Shown here: positions 46,901 through 61,900 of the stretch, piece after piece | How the letters are laid out: every line of letters begins with the position of its first letter | Position numbering within the stretch: the stretch's first letter is position 1 | NCBI RefSeq assembly: GCF_963678635.1 | Contig: NC_087062.1 | Coordinates: 74,642,349-74,706,348, forward strand | Direction of reading: 5' to 3' | From: Symsagittifera roscoffensis | Lineage: Eukaryota; Xenacoelomorpha; Acoela; Convolutidae | Length of the DNA stretch: 64,000 nt | Made by a program: the position numbers and the translations under genes | The notes under the pieces: generated by a model | Databases searched by the model: none | Told to the model about the DNA's origin: nothing | Seen by the model: the letters and a program-made list of their open reading frames with translations, nothing else

Positions 46901-49900
46901 TGTTTATATCACTTGTTTATATCACTTTTTTGTATCACTTTTTATATCACTTTGTTTAGATCACTTTTTTATATCACTGTTTTTAAATCACTTTGTTCAT
47001 ATCACTTTTTTTATATCACTTTGTTTCTTGCACTTTTTTATATCACTTTGTTTAAATCACTTTGCTTGAATCACTTTTTATAGCACTTTTTTTATATCAC
47101 TTTGTTTGAATCACTTTGTTTAAATCACTTATTTATATCACTTTTTTATATCACTTTTTTATATCACTTTGTTTAGATCACTTTATTGATATCACTTTTT
47201 TATAACACTGTTTTTATATCACTTTTTTTCTATCACTTTGTTAATATCACTTTTTTATATCACTTTTTATATCAATTTTTTATATCACTTTTTTTGTCAC
47301 TTTTTTTAGATCACTTTTTTATATCACTTTTTTTATATCACTTTTTTATATCACTTTGTTTTTATCACTTTGATTTTATAACTTTTTTATATCACTTTTT
47401 TGTAAGACTTTTTATATCACTTTTTTATAATACTTTTTTGAAATCACTTTTTTCATACCACATTTATATATCACTTTTTTGGTATCACTTTTTCTATATC
47501 ACTTTTTTTAAATCACTTTTTATATCACTTTTTTATATCATTTTTATATCACTTTATATTTCACTTTTTTATCACTTTTTTCTTCAGATATCATGTGGTT
47601 CAAGCATACAATTATTGAGAAGTTTGCAGCGGCGGAAGCTGATACTTCCAATGCAATAAGATGTTATGAAGAGAACTTGAAAAGCTATATCGCAGAAGTT
47701 GTGTCGTCTGAGATATCTGCAGAAAAAAGATTGGAGAAGTTAATCTGTAAGCTTCAGCAGTCGAGTGAGCTGGCTGTTCTGAAAGGTAAAATAAAGACTT
47801 CCCTGAAGTCATGCAAGCTTCAGATCTGTTCTGTCAATTCATCAGTGGTCAAGTTTTTTGCTATCAATGTGGATCAGGAAAAGCCTGCGCTTCCTAAACT
47901 CTTGGGACTGAAAGCCGGGACAACGGATAAGTCGGTGCACCCATCTGCACCTCAGAGCTCAGAAAAACCAGCTGAAAGAAATGAAAGTATGTCATTTCTT
48001 TTTTGTTTTGATGTTTCTGACGAGAATATTTATCACATAATTGAATTTTTTTAGAACGTGACAGTGACATTAAAGATATGTTCAAAAAATTCGCTCCAAA
48101 GGAAAGAAGAACATAAGGAAAATAGAAAGCGATATTATTGTTGTATCTCCATAAAGATTTGAAAGAGAGAGTTTAATTGGAAGTTCTGATTGTAGAGGTA
48201 TGTTATTTTTATTGAATTCGTTTTCTACATTATGTTTCTTTTATTCTTTTTTAGGGGTAAAGGCGACAGAAAATCGTATTAATCACAAAATTAAACTTCT
48301 TTTTAGAACGTCACAGTGACGTTAACGTTAAGTTCGAAAAATGTCACGCCAAAGGAAAGAAGATAAGAAAAACAGCTAACGATAGTATTGTTGAATCTCC
48401 AGAAACATCTAAAAATGACAGTTTGGTTGGAAGCTCTCTTTGTCGATGTATGTTATTTTATTAAATTCGCTTAGTATATTCTGCTTACTTTTCATTGTTT
48501 TTAGGGGAAAAGAGGAAAAAACATTCTATCATTTCGATTATCGAAAGCATGCCGGAAATTATAGAAGCAAAAAATTCCAAGAACTGCGAGTACAAAGAAA
48601 ACCCAAATGGACACCTTGGATCAATTCAGAAACGGCCTAAAATGCCACTCAACCAAATGAGTACCCAAGAAGAACCAACAAAACTTACAGATCTGTTAAA
48701 CTATGAAGTCACACATTCTAACTTTTCGACCACAGAAGTCCCGGTGTGCCCTTTTTTGGTATGAAACTCTTGATACAGGTTGGTTTGTTTAGTCCAAAAA
48801 TCGATTTTAAAAAGGGATTAAAAAGTAATTGAGTTAACAGAAGAGTTTCAGTTTTTGATCTCAACCGTATCGCCAAAGTTCTAATCCATTCATTGAGTAG
48901 ATTTGAAAAATGATCATGTCAAGCAATTGAGTTGATAGTTTTTCTCTACTACGAGTGAAGAGCTAAGTTCCAATAGTGAGTTACTTGGTTCCGTTATTTT
49001 TTCCTTAAAAAATTTGCTTAAATCATGAAATAATTTGGCATATTTTCCTAGAAGAATTTGTTTAAATCATGAGTTATTTAGGCAGCGATCAAGAGCCCAA
49101 AACGAGAAAAATAAAAGTCAGAAAATGTAGAAAGACTCAGCTAAAGCGCAAATCACTGAAATATTGACTGGAGAGAAACCATGTCGTGGTCAAATTTGGT
49201 GTTTTCAAATCCATAACATTTCCGTTGATGGTCAATTTCGTTCTAATTGTTCTGTAATTGATGACTACTAACTTTTCTGTTCAAAAAAGAAATATATCAG
49301 TTTGGTTCAACATTGTTCGAAACTAAGTTGATTGTTTGAAACTATGCATTGCCTGAAACTAAGCTAGCAAAGTCAAAGAGTGAGATACAAATTTTCCATG
49401 TCATATTTCACAAAAAGAAAATTCCAGAATATACTTGAATTGGTTTGATGAGAGATCAGAATGATCCAATTTTTTTTTTTCAGATCGAAATACCTCTATC
49501 TGCGCAAATGAAAGCAGCCTTTTGCGAAACTGAGAAGGTTCTACATTCTGCTTGGCAGCAACTTTTGGAGAAACGATCCGATCAACCAAAGTTTTGCTGC
49601 AATAATTTTCCAGGTAATTAAGTCAGAAAATGGGTTGTTCAATTGTTTTTCGTCAATTGAGTGAAAGTTGTGTTTTAGGCGAAGCAGTTAACTGTTATAG
49701 CGCAGACAGTGCTTGCACGCCCGATGATCAGTGCAGATACCCATCCGAGTTTCTGAATTCAATTGAAATTTCTGGGCTATCGGACCATCATCTGACTTAA
49801 AATTGGCATGCCCATCATTCTAATTAGAAATATAGACCCTAAGAATGGTTTATGCAATGGAGTTCGTTTGGTTGTTGTCGAAATGGTTGGAAATAGACTA

Positions 49901-52900
49901 ATCGTTGCGCGGACATTAATTAGCACGGAGCTTCATTATATTCCTCGAATAAATCTAATTGTTGAAGAAAGCGAGAATGCTCCTTTTAAATGCCGCCGAA
50001 GACAGTTTACAATTAAGCCAGCTTTTGCGCTCACTATTAACAAGAGTGAAGGGCAGAGTCTGGACAGAGTTTTAATATGGCTGTGGGACATGGTATTCTC
50101 CCACGGTCAGCTCTACGTTGCTGCTTCGAGAATCCGCGACCCCATGAACATCAAGTTCTTTATCCGTAGTGATGACGAAGAACTGAAAACTAAAAATATA
50201 GTTTATACAGATATTCTTATTTGAGCAAATTAACGACAACGAAGTTTTTTCTTTATGGTGAAAGGAGAACGATAACGAAGTTTTTTTTATAGTAAAAGGA
50301 TGTTTTTTATGACATTTTCGTGAGATTCAGAGCAGCTTGATCATTTGTGCAGCTTTGTGATCATTTTTTATATCACTTTATTATATCACTTTTTTGATTA
50401 CTTTTTTATATCACTTTTTTTATATCACTTTTTTTATTAATTTTTTTATATCACTTTTCTTAGATCACTTTTTTATATCACTTTTTGTATCACTTTTTTA
50501 GTATCAATTTTTTATATCACTTTTTTAATTAAATTTTTATACCTCTTTTTTATATCACTTTTTTATATCACTTTTCTTATATCACTTTTTTATATCAATT
50601 TTTTCATATCACTTATTTTATATAACCTTTTGATATCACTTTTTTTATATCACTTTTTTAAATCACATTTTTATCACTTTTTTATATCACTTTGTTTATA
50701 TCACTTTTTTTATATCACTTTTTTATCTCACTTTGTTCATATCACTTTGTTCATATCACTTTGTTTATATCACTTTGTTTATATCACTTTGTTTATATCA
50801 CTTTGTTCATATCACTTTGTTTATATCACTTTGTTTCTATCACTTTGTTTATATCATTTTGTTTATATCACTTTTTTAAATCACTTTTTTTAAATCTTTT
50901 TGCTCATATCACTTTGTTCATGTCACTTTGTTTATATCAATTTGTTTATATCACTTTGTTTATATCACTTTGTTTATATTACTTTGTTTATATTACTTTG
51001 TTTATATCACTTTTTTGTATCACTTTTTATATCACTTTGTTTAGATCACTTTTTTATATCACTGTTTTTAAATCACTTTGTTCATATCACTTTTTTTATA
51101 TCACTTTGTTTCTTGCACTTTTTTATATCACTTTGTTTAAATCACTTTGCTTGAATCACTTTTTATAGCACTTTTTTTATATCACTTTGTTTGAATCACT
51201 TTGTTTAAATCACTTATTTATATCACTTTTTTATATCACTTTTTTATATCACTTTGTTTAGATCACTTTATTGATATCACTTTTTTATAACACTGTTTTT
51301 ATATCACTTTTTTTCTATCACTTTGTTAATATCACTTTTTTATATCACTTTTTATATCAATTTTTTATATCACTTTTTTTGTCACTTTTTTTAGATCACT
51401 TTTTTATATCACTTTTTTATATCACTTTTTTATATCACTTTGTTTTTATCACTTTGATTTTATAACTTTTTTATATCACTTTTTTGTAAGACTTTTTATA
51501 TCACTTTTTTATAATACTTTTTTGAAATCACTTTTTTCATACCACATTTATATATCACTTTTTTGGTATCACTTTTTCTATATCACTTTTTTTAAATCAC
51601 TTTTTATATCACTTTTTTATATCACTTTTTATATCACTTTATATTTCACTTTTTTATCACTTTTTGCTTCAGATATCATGTGGTTCAAGCATACAATTAT
51701 TGAGAAGTTTGCAGCGGCGGAAGCTGATACTTCCAATGCAATAAGATGTTATGAAGAGAACTTGAAAAGCTATATCGCAGAAGTTGTGTCGTCTGAGATA
51801 TCTGCAGAAAAAAGATTGGAGAAGTTAATCTGTAAGCTTCAGCAGTCGAGTGAGCTGGCTGTTCTGAAAGGTAAAATAAAGACTTCCCTGAAGTCATGCA
51901 AGCTTCAGATCTGTTCTGTCAATTCATCAGTGGTCAAGTTTTTTGCTATCAATGTGGATCAGGAAAAGCCTGCGCTTCCTAAACTCTTGGGACTGAAAGC
52001 CGAGACAACGGATAAGTCGGTGCACCCATCTGCACCTCAGAGCTCAGAAAAACCAGCTGAAAGAAATGAAAGTATGTCATACCTTTTTTGTTTTGATGTT
52101 TCTGACGAGAATATTTATCACATAATTGAATTTTTTTAGAACGTGACAGTGACATTAAAGATATGTTCAAAAAAGTCGCTCCAAAGGAAAGAAGAACATA
52201 AGGAAAATAGAAAGCGATATTATTGTTGTATCTCCATAAAGATTTGAAAGAGAGAGTTTAATTGGAAGTTCTGATTGTAGAGGTATGTTATTTTTATTGA
52301 ATTCGTTTTCTACATTATGTTTCTTTTATTCTTTTTTAGGGGTAAAGGCGACAGAAAATCGTATTAATCACAAAATTAAACTTCTTTTTAGAACGTCACA
52401 GTGACGTTAACGTTAAGTTCGAAAAATGTCACGCCAAAGGAAAGAAGATAAGAAAAACAGCTAACGATAGTATTGTTGAATCTCCAGAAACATCTAAAAA
52501 TGACAGTTTGGTTGGAAGCTCTCTTTGTCGATTTATGTTATTTTATTAAATTCGCTTAGTATATTCTGCTTACTTTTCATTGTTTTTAGGGGAAAAGAGG
52601 AAAAAACATTCTATCATTTCGATTATCGAAAGCATGCCGGAAATTATAGAAGCAAAAAATTCCAAGAACTGCGAGTACAAAGAAAACCCAAATGGACACC
52701 TTGGATCAATTCAGAAACGGCCTAAAATGCCACTCAACCAAATGAGTACCCAAGAAGAACCAACAAAACTTACAGATCTGTTAAACTATGAAGTCACACA
52801 TTCTAACTTTTCGACCACAGAAGTCCCGGTGTGCCCTTTTTTGGTATGAAACTCTTGATACAGGTTGGTTTGTTTAGTCCAAAAATCGATTTTAAAAAGG

Positions 52901-55900
52901 GATTAAAAAGTAATTGAGTTAACAGAAGAGTTTCAGTTTTTGATCTCAACCGTATCGCCAAAGTTCTAATCCATTCATTGAGTAGATTTGAAAAATGATC
53001 ATGTCAAGCAATTGAGTTGATAGTAGTGAAAGAAATCCAAATGCCTGACAAAATTTTTGATAATGATGCGAAGTTTTCCAAGTCTGTTTTAATTGAGCTA
53101 ATCGCTGACAGAAATTTGGACGTTGAAAAGCTTTCATCATCGGACTACGCATCGTCTGATGTAATCCTGAAGGGAACGGGAGAAGCAAATACCGGCTTAT
53201 TTAACTCACGCTCTGGATTACGACCGTGGGCTACCGACATTGACGTTGGATTCAAAAAAATGCCAAAACAATGGCGGGTGACTGTGCCTTAGGAACGAAG
53301 AGGTCAATCTGTGAGAAGTGATCAGGAAAGAAAAAATCAGGTTTTGAGCATGAGGTTTTTCTCTACTACGAGTGAAGAGCTAAGTTCCAATAGTGAGTTA
53401 CTTGGTTCCGTTATTTTTTCCTTAAAAAATTTGCTTAAATCATGAAATAATTTGGCATATTTTCCTAGAAGAATTTGTTTAAATCATGAGTTATTTAGGC
53501 AGCGATCAAGAGCCCAAAACGAGAAAAATAAAAGTCAGAAAATGTAGAAAGACTCAGCTAAAGCGCAAATCACTGAAATATTGACTGGAGAGAAACCATG
53601 TCGTGGTCAAATTTGGTGTTTTCAAATCCATAACATTTCCGTTGATGGTCAATTTCGTTCTAATTGTTCTGTAATTGATGACTACTAACTTTTCTGTTCA
53701 AAAAAGAAATATATCAGTTTGGTTCAACATTGTTCGAAACTAAGTTGATTGTTTGAAACTATGCATTGCCTGAAACTAAGCTAGCAAAGTCAAAGAGTGA
53801 GATACAAATTTTCCATGTCATATTTCACAAAAAGAAAATTCCAGAATATACTTGAATTGGTTTGATGAGAGATCAGAATGATCCAATTTTTTTTTCAGAT
53901 CGAAATACCTCTATCTGCGCAAATGAAAGCAGCCTTTTGCGAAACTGAGAAGGTTCTTCATTCTGCTTGGCAGCAACTTTTGGAGAAACGATCCGATGAC
54001 GAAATGAAGAGTTTTAAGATATGCTTAATAGGCAGATGGCCACTTCAAGAAAGAAGTGCAGTGCGATGGAGTCGGATTTCGTGAAAAAAAATCGGTTTCT
54101 GCACGAATTTGTCGGAAACTTTTCTTGTAAATTTAATGCAGGAAATGGGACAACCCATTTTAAAAAAAGTTCAAGAAACCTTCCACTAAGGCGATGAAAA
54201 TCGACAAAGTTAGTGCAGAGCGTCTGGAAGCAAGTGGAATTACGCCATTAAGAAAGCCTTAAAAAAATATATAGACGGCAGCTCTAAGAGACCCAAGGGT
54301 AATATCTGTACGCCTTAGTGTTTTTTTCATAATCATATCATTTTTTTTTAAATGGTTCAGTTTTAGTCCGAAGGAACTCTCTGAGTACTCAAGAGGTGGC
54401 TGGTTTTTTTTTTTTTTTACAAAACTGCGAGTAATATTAGAGAAATAAATAGTCCAGTTAATGTATTAATTGATTAATTGAGGGAAAAGATGGAATTTCG
54501 ATCACCGTCATCTATGGCAATTGAAGTTTGAATGCAAGCTGTTTAAGGCGAAGATTCTTGGGAGAAAGAGACCAGCCATGAGAAAAACGAGGCATTGACA
54601 AGCAGGGTGCAGACAAGCAGCGAAAAGTGCTACAAAAACGAGTTGCAGCGTGAAAGCTCTGTTGGTGGAAAATAGAGTCTTCTTCATCATTTGAAGGTTT
54701 CTGTGTAGTTGCGCAATTTGGTAGTTGCGGGGGGCTTGATGTTGACAAAAAGGATGAGGCAAATGTCATCGCTAAGAAAAAGCAGACTGACCAAGATGTG
54801 AATCAATCGCAATCAGGCAAGTGTTCAGGAATTAGGTTTTGTGGCTTTTGTTGATTTCAGAATTTAGTTGATTTTTCTACCTTTATTGATTTAGAAAGAA
54901 CGGAAAAAAATGACTCGAGTGAGCAGTCTTGCAAGGATTTACAAAGCGGAATAACCATCATAGATGACAACTCTTGCGAATGTGGAATCACTGTAGAAGA
55001 TAACATTGAAGATGATGGCAAAGGAAAAGATTGTGTAGCTAAAGTCGAGCGAAAGACCATCTTCATTAAACGAGATTTAGATAAATGATTATTGAACATA
55101 GATAATTAATAATAATAATCATAAGACCTAAGGACAAAATAAGTGTAGTTCTGGTGTGTCCTTTATAAAAAACCTGAAGATTTAAATTGATGCTAAAATG
55201 AATTATTCTGGAACAAAAAACTTTGCGAAAGCTTCTCGATTTGGAAAAGCGAAATCGTGTAGTTACATTGTTGGCAGATCAAAATAGCTGTTTTTTAAAA
55301 AATCTTTCAGATTATTTATGAATGAATCAATCAGGGGTTTCCATCAATAACGTTCTAACTAAGCCCCAGAAAAAGGAACTACTGCTACAGAGTTACAGAG
55401 TTAAGAAGTGATGCATTCCATTAAAATATGTGATAAAACATTTTCCACCCAAAATCGTTTAGAGAGACGGGCAGCATGTCTGGCAAGGTCACGATTGAGA
55501 TCACTTTTGTTGAGCAGCTCTGACGAAAGCAGCTGCTTCTCCCAGGCAAACTTGAAAAGTAACGTCAACATTAATTTTCTATAATACTAACACTGTTATC
55601 GCTTGATATTTTTTGTTATATAATCGACTATTGGCCTCTCGAATACTCAAAAGAGCGAATCGCTTCATTTTGACTCGGCGGAAATCCAGATCTCATCGAG
55701 TTGTTTGTTAGTTTTCAGTCGTAGCTTTCTTCATTTTATGCTTTGAATTGGTTGCATTTTGTGTCACTACGATCTTGATTTCAGCTGCTGGTAGTTCCTC
55801 GGCTGCAAACATCAATCGAAATCCAGTTCATATCAGTTTGGAATCTACGGGCAAATTCATTCAATAAAGTTTTCTTTTGCTTTCGATAATATTTAAACGT

Positions 55901-58900
55901 CGTGAGCACCTCTGTCCCAGATTTTGTGCAAATCGTAATCAATGATCATCAAAAACTTCAAGGTTTGCTAATTTCTCTTGATACGCTGTTTAAAGTTTTT
56001 GAGTTTTTCCTATTCAGTTTTTCTAATCGTTTTAGGTACAATTGCGACAGTCCAAGATGGAATACACCCCATTGAGGATGTTCAAGATGTTAATATGATC
56101 TTAGGTAGTTTTTAAGGTTCCTTCGATATTTTCTTTGCTTTATTGAGATTTAGATGTCTTTTCTTCGCAGCTGCTGGGCCAATTCAATATTTTATTGACC
56201 AATATAGGAATCAACAACTACGTGAGTTTTTTCATGACTCACTTTTTTCAGAATATGTCTCTAGGTCGTTTGACCCCATTCAGGCTGTTATTAACGAGTA
56301 CCGTCGCGATGTTGTAGAAGGTAAATTGAGCTGCACTGGTACTTTTTACTTTTATGGAAAAGTGTATCTGCATCAACGCATTTTTACTAAAAAAATGCGC
56401 ATAGTTTTTATGAAATACTTTCGTCTACTGGTTTTGTTATAACCCCTTTTTTGTTAAAGAAGAGACGGAGACGACTATCGACGAGGTGGTTCGCGAATAC
56501 TCTCAAATACCAGGTTCGGGTTTGTTGTGACAAAATATGTCAAATACTGTTAATAAAATCATTTTTCCTCATTTTGGTGAATTAAAATTGAATGTTTTGG
56601 ATGTTTAAGAATGGCAACTAACGGAAGCAGTCCGAAGCGAAAACTATGCCAACAAAAGTCGAACGTACCGAAGACGAACTCATAAATGCAGAGCACCAGT
56701 AGTCGACAAATTTTTTAACGGAGAAGCAATCATTCAGCTAAACTATGTTGGAAATCGATCTGTAGAATGTAATTTTTGTTTGGCCAAGAAGTTTGAGTTT
56801 GAAAGCCCCAATATGTGCTGCTTTAACGGTAAAGTACATGTCGAGGATTTGCATAGACCTCCTCAACTTTTTTTGAACCTGTGGCACAGCATAGATTCAA
56901 GGAGCAGAGTTTTTCGAAAATATTCACGTCAACTGAATAATGCCTTATGTTTGGCTTCATTGAAAATTGGCAAGGAATCGGAGAGAAAAAGCGATGGCTA
57001 CTCTCCAACTGTTATAATTCATGTTAAAGTTTTCAATCTTTCAAGATAATTAAATATCAAAAATACTACTTTGTTTAATCTTTTTAGGGCAAAGCATATT
57101 GTTTAATTGGCCCGATGAAACCATTGGAAGGGAGCAAGCCTTGCTTTCTGCAACTCTTTGTTCACGATCCCCAAAATAGCTACGAAAGCACCAAACTACT
57201 TCTTGAGTTTCTACAATTACCTAGCTCTGGGTCTTCTTTTGAACATGTTCAGCTTCAAAGCCTTTTGCATCATTTGCATGTGAGTATATAAAAAGCGCAA
57301 CTTTTGTGCAAGATAAGAATTTGGTAATTACTTATATGTTTTTAAGGTATCTCTGAAACAATGCAACCCTTATGTTCATGATTTCATCCAAATCTGCGAA
57401 TTGAACGAATGCGATCTTCTGAAAGCAAAAGTTGTAATCAACCCAAAAGCGAAGCCAATCAACGAGCATAGGCGTGTTCATAATGTCAACTTGAATGAGT
57501 TGGCTATATTAAGTGACGAAACAGCCTCTTCAAATGATATTGGGGTGCGCAAAAGAGGTTGGAGACTTTCAGAAGTTTCTTATACGCACCGATCGTATGA
57601 TCCACTTCATTTTGTTCTTCTCTTTCCAATGGGCTCTGACGGTTGGAGTATCAGCAGAAAGTTGCGGTAAACTGAGTCGGATCATGTTAAGCCCATGTGT
57701 TAATTAACCTTGATGTATATCCTTCACCTTTTTTTCAGAAACTCAGACCGAACGAGGAGCCTTCAAAGGTATCATTGCTTCCTATTAAATGAAAGATGCA
57801 ACAGCTACAGAGCTCATATTTTTAAAGCAGAGAGGTTATTTCAAGAGTATGTCTGCATTGCTTTTGCATCGATTGAAAATCCACGCCTCAAATATGCTCG
57901 ATTCAATGAGGACTCACTTCGATCTGATGCTTATGCAAATTTGGAGGACGCTGTTATTGAGGCTGATACTAGCGTTGGTAAACTGGGTCAGTCCTAAATC
58001 TATAACTGGAAGTTATCGGCATCGGCATGCCAGGTAATTTTTCTGGAGTATTTATACTCAAGCTCCTGACACTAATGTTTTTTGCCACTGGTTTTATAAG
58101 CTTTTTGTTTCAGATATCAAGATGCAATAGCAATATGTCGTCATTATCATAAGCCTGATCTGTTCATAACCTATACGTGCAACCCTTTGTGGGAGGAAAT
58201 CCAGTGTTGCTTGACTGATTGTCAGACAGCAGCCTCAAGGCCAGATGTTGTTGTGCGTGTTTTTCGTCTGAAGTTGAAATGCCTGATGATTGAGCTGCTG
58301 CACAGTGGTTTCATTGTTTGTTTGTTTTACGTAAATAGTATATAAATTTTTTTCAGTTTGCTATATTATGTTTACAGAAGTGTTTGGAAAGGTTATGGCA
58401 TGTATGTACGTCATAGAATAAAAGAAAAGAGGTTTACCCCATGCACATTTCTTGCTCATGTTATCCGAGTTGATCGTTTGAAATATTCGTCTGATATCTA
58501 CGAAATAATTTCAGCTGGAATTCCTCCAATTCTTATGTGTTGTGATTCCGAACGGAAAGTTCAGGCTGATAAGCTTCGTGCTACTGTCATACGTTGTATG
58601 ATTCACGGTCCATGTGGAAATATCAATTGTAGATCTCCGTGCATGTTTGATGGTAAGTGTACTAAGTATTTCCCAAAAGCTTTCTCCCGCGAAACTGTGT
58701 GGGACGATACTGCAAACTATCCGAACTATAAACGACGATCACCGTCAGATGGGGGAGGGACCGGAATTGTTGGAGATTTACAAGTGGATAACCAGTGGGT
58801 GGTTCCCTATAGTCCCTACTTGCTTCTAAAGGTTGAAGCTCACATCAATGTTGAGGCTTGCATTTCGCGGAATTCGGCAAAAAACATCTTCATGTACATT

Positions 58901-61900
58901 AATAAGGTAAAAGACTACTGAAATGTGAAAATTTTGAATAGGTTTTTACAAAAGAACCACAATACGAAAAAAACGTTACAAAAGAAAATAAGTCATTAAA
59001 ATGTAGCTTTTACAGAGCATCAGATTGAGCTGACGCTGAATGCAATCGACTTTTTGATAGCGCTGTGAGATAACTTCACACTGTTTCCGTCCTTAGCGAG
59101 TTTTTTTAGGGAGTTGATCGACAAATGGTTCGCATAGATAACGAGGTTGTTGATGAAATTGCCGCATATCAAATTATGCGTTATATTGGCTCACAGGAAG
59201 CATGTGGATGGATATTGAGCAGTCCTCAGTCAGAAAGAGTCCCTTCTGTACAGACGCTCCCTGTTCATCTCCCCCGAGAACAACTGATTTTGTTCGCTGA
59301 AAATCGCGTTGAAGAAGCCGTGCAAAACAAAAAAAAACAGAAGAACTGAACTTACAGAGTATTTCAATTTCAATAAAATGAATTCGTCGAACGATGTGAT
59401 ATATAGCAAATTCCCGACGCCGGAGGAAAATTGTATCCAACACAATCGGAAGGGTCTTCACAGTGCATCCGTGTGCAGGAGAGCGATTTTACCTTCGTTT
59501 GTTGCTTCATCATGAACATTGTGCTGGTTTGTTGCTTGAACTTTTTGAAATGTTTTTAATATTTGATTTGAACTCATGTTGCTTACAGGATCAGTTTCGT
59601 TCCAAAACCTGAAGCTAACAAATGGCAACGAACTGAACACGTATAAAGAGGTCTGTGCAGCACTTGGTCTACTTGAATGCGACGGAGAATGGGACGCTCT
59701 TTTGTCCGACGCTGCATACACGATGAGTTCCCATAAATTACGAAACCTCTTAGGAATCCTTTGTTTTTTTGCGAGCTAGCGAACGCGATGGAGTTATTTG
59801 AAAAACACCACACTCATTGGTCTGACGATTTCTTGCGTGCTCACCCTGATCGTAATGTTCATTTTCAAAAAGTCATGATACTATTAGGTACTGAAGCGTT
59901 CCTCCTATCTCATTCACGCTCTTTAAAATTTTATGCTTTGCCTGAAATTTCTAATGAAGATAGGGCATTTATTAACAATTTAAAGAATCGCGTAGCTGTT
60001 GAAGCTGTTATCAATGAAGAATTATAGCATGACCTCGCAGAATTAAAGTCGAAGGTTGTAAATGACTTCGGTGATAATGGAGCTTCTCTTAACAGTAAAC
60101 AACGGGAATTTTGCGGTCACATAATCAATTGTTTGAAAAGGCAAGAGCAGTGCTGTGTTTTTTTATAAGCAAGAGGCGGAACTGGGAAAACACACGCTCC
60201 TAACTCTTTGCTTGCAGCAACACGATCTCTGAAAGAAAATATTGTCACTGTTGCATTGGCTGTTGCATCTAGCGGAATTTCGGCAACTGAATTAAACGGA
60301 GGCAGAACGGCACATTCTCGCTTCAAGATTCCTCTTCAGATTCACGAGACATCCTCTCTCAACATACCGTACCAATCAGCGTTAGCGAGACTCATTCGAG
60401 TCAGTAAAGTAATTGTTTGGGAAGAAGCCCCATGATCAACCGCTTTTCTCTGGAAGCACTGGATCGTTGTTTGAGAGATCTGCTGGACGCCGAAATACTT
60501 TTTCGGAGGCAAATCAATAGTTTTAGCAGGAGATTTCCGATTAGTCATTTTCGATTATTCTAACTCGAATACGGTAGTTATGATTATCTTTTCTTCTTTC
60601 GACAAATTCTTCCGGTCGTGAAGTCGAGAAATCCCCGAGATGCTGTTTCATACTGCATCAAAAAGTCATATTTGTGGCCCAACTTCAAGACTTTTTCTCT
60701 GATAGAGAATATGAGAATGGCTGCAGCTGAAGAGCCATCTGCGGCTGTTGAGTATGATAAGTGGCTTCTTACAGTTGGAGACGGGACCAATCAGTTGCCA
60801 GATGGTTTTGTGAATCTTCCCGAAAACAAAACGCAAATCATATCGAGTTCTTCTCTCAAAAAAGCTGTTAATTGGGTTTTTGAAAATGTTCAGGTTAATT
60901 TGTGCTTTTTAAATTTTTTTCAGCGGATGCTAGAGCGAAAAATTTTTCTTTTTTAATGCAGGTGAGCCAGGGAACTGAGATATCAAGAGCCATTCTGACA
61001 ACACGTAATGCTTCAGCAACCAAAATCAACCAAAGTTTTGCTGCAATAATTTTCCAGGTAATTAAGTCAGAAAATGGGTTGTTCAATTGTTTTTCGTCAA
61101 TTGAGTGAAAGTTGTGTTTTAGGCGAAGCAGTTAACTGTTATAGCGCAGACAGTGCTTGCACGCCCGATGATCAGTGCAGATACCCATCCGAGTTTCTGA
61201 ATTCAATTGAAATTTCTGGGCTATCGGACCATCATCTGACTTAAAATTGGCATGCCCATCATTCTAATTAGAAATATAGACCCTAAGAATGGTTTATGCA
61301 ATGGAGTTCGTTTGGTTGTTGTCGAAATGGTTGGAAATAGACTAATCGTTGCGCGGACATTAATTAGCACGGAGCTTCATTATATTCCTCGAATAAATCT
61401 AATTGTTGAAGAAAGCGAGAATGCTCCTTTTAAATGCCGCCGAAGACAGTTTACAATTAAGCCAGCTTTTGCGCTCACTATTAACAAGAGTGAAGGGCAG
61501 AGTCTGGACAGAGTTTTAATATGGCTGTGGGACATGGTATTCTCCCACGGTCAGCTCTACGTTGCTGCTTCGAGAATCCGCGACCCCATGAACATCAAGT
61601 TCTTTATCCGTAGTGATGACGAAGAACTGAAAACTAAAAATATAGTTTATACAGATATTCTTATTTGAGCAAATTAACGACAACGAAGTTTTTTCTTTAT
61701 GGTGAAAGGAGAACGATAACGAAGTTTTTTTTATAGTAAAAGGATGTTTTTTATGACATTTTCGTGAGATTCAGAGCAGCTTGATCATTTGTGCAGCTTT
61801 GTGATCATTTTTTATATCACTTTATTATATCACTTTTTTGATTACTTTTTTATATCACTTTTTTTATATCACTTTTTTTATTAATTTTTTTATATCACTT

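Noticed and set aside
54508-54769. Overlapping minus-strand frames of about 85 codons
   Set aside because: No motif, overlapping in two frames, and antisense to the Helitron unit; treated as chance.
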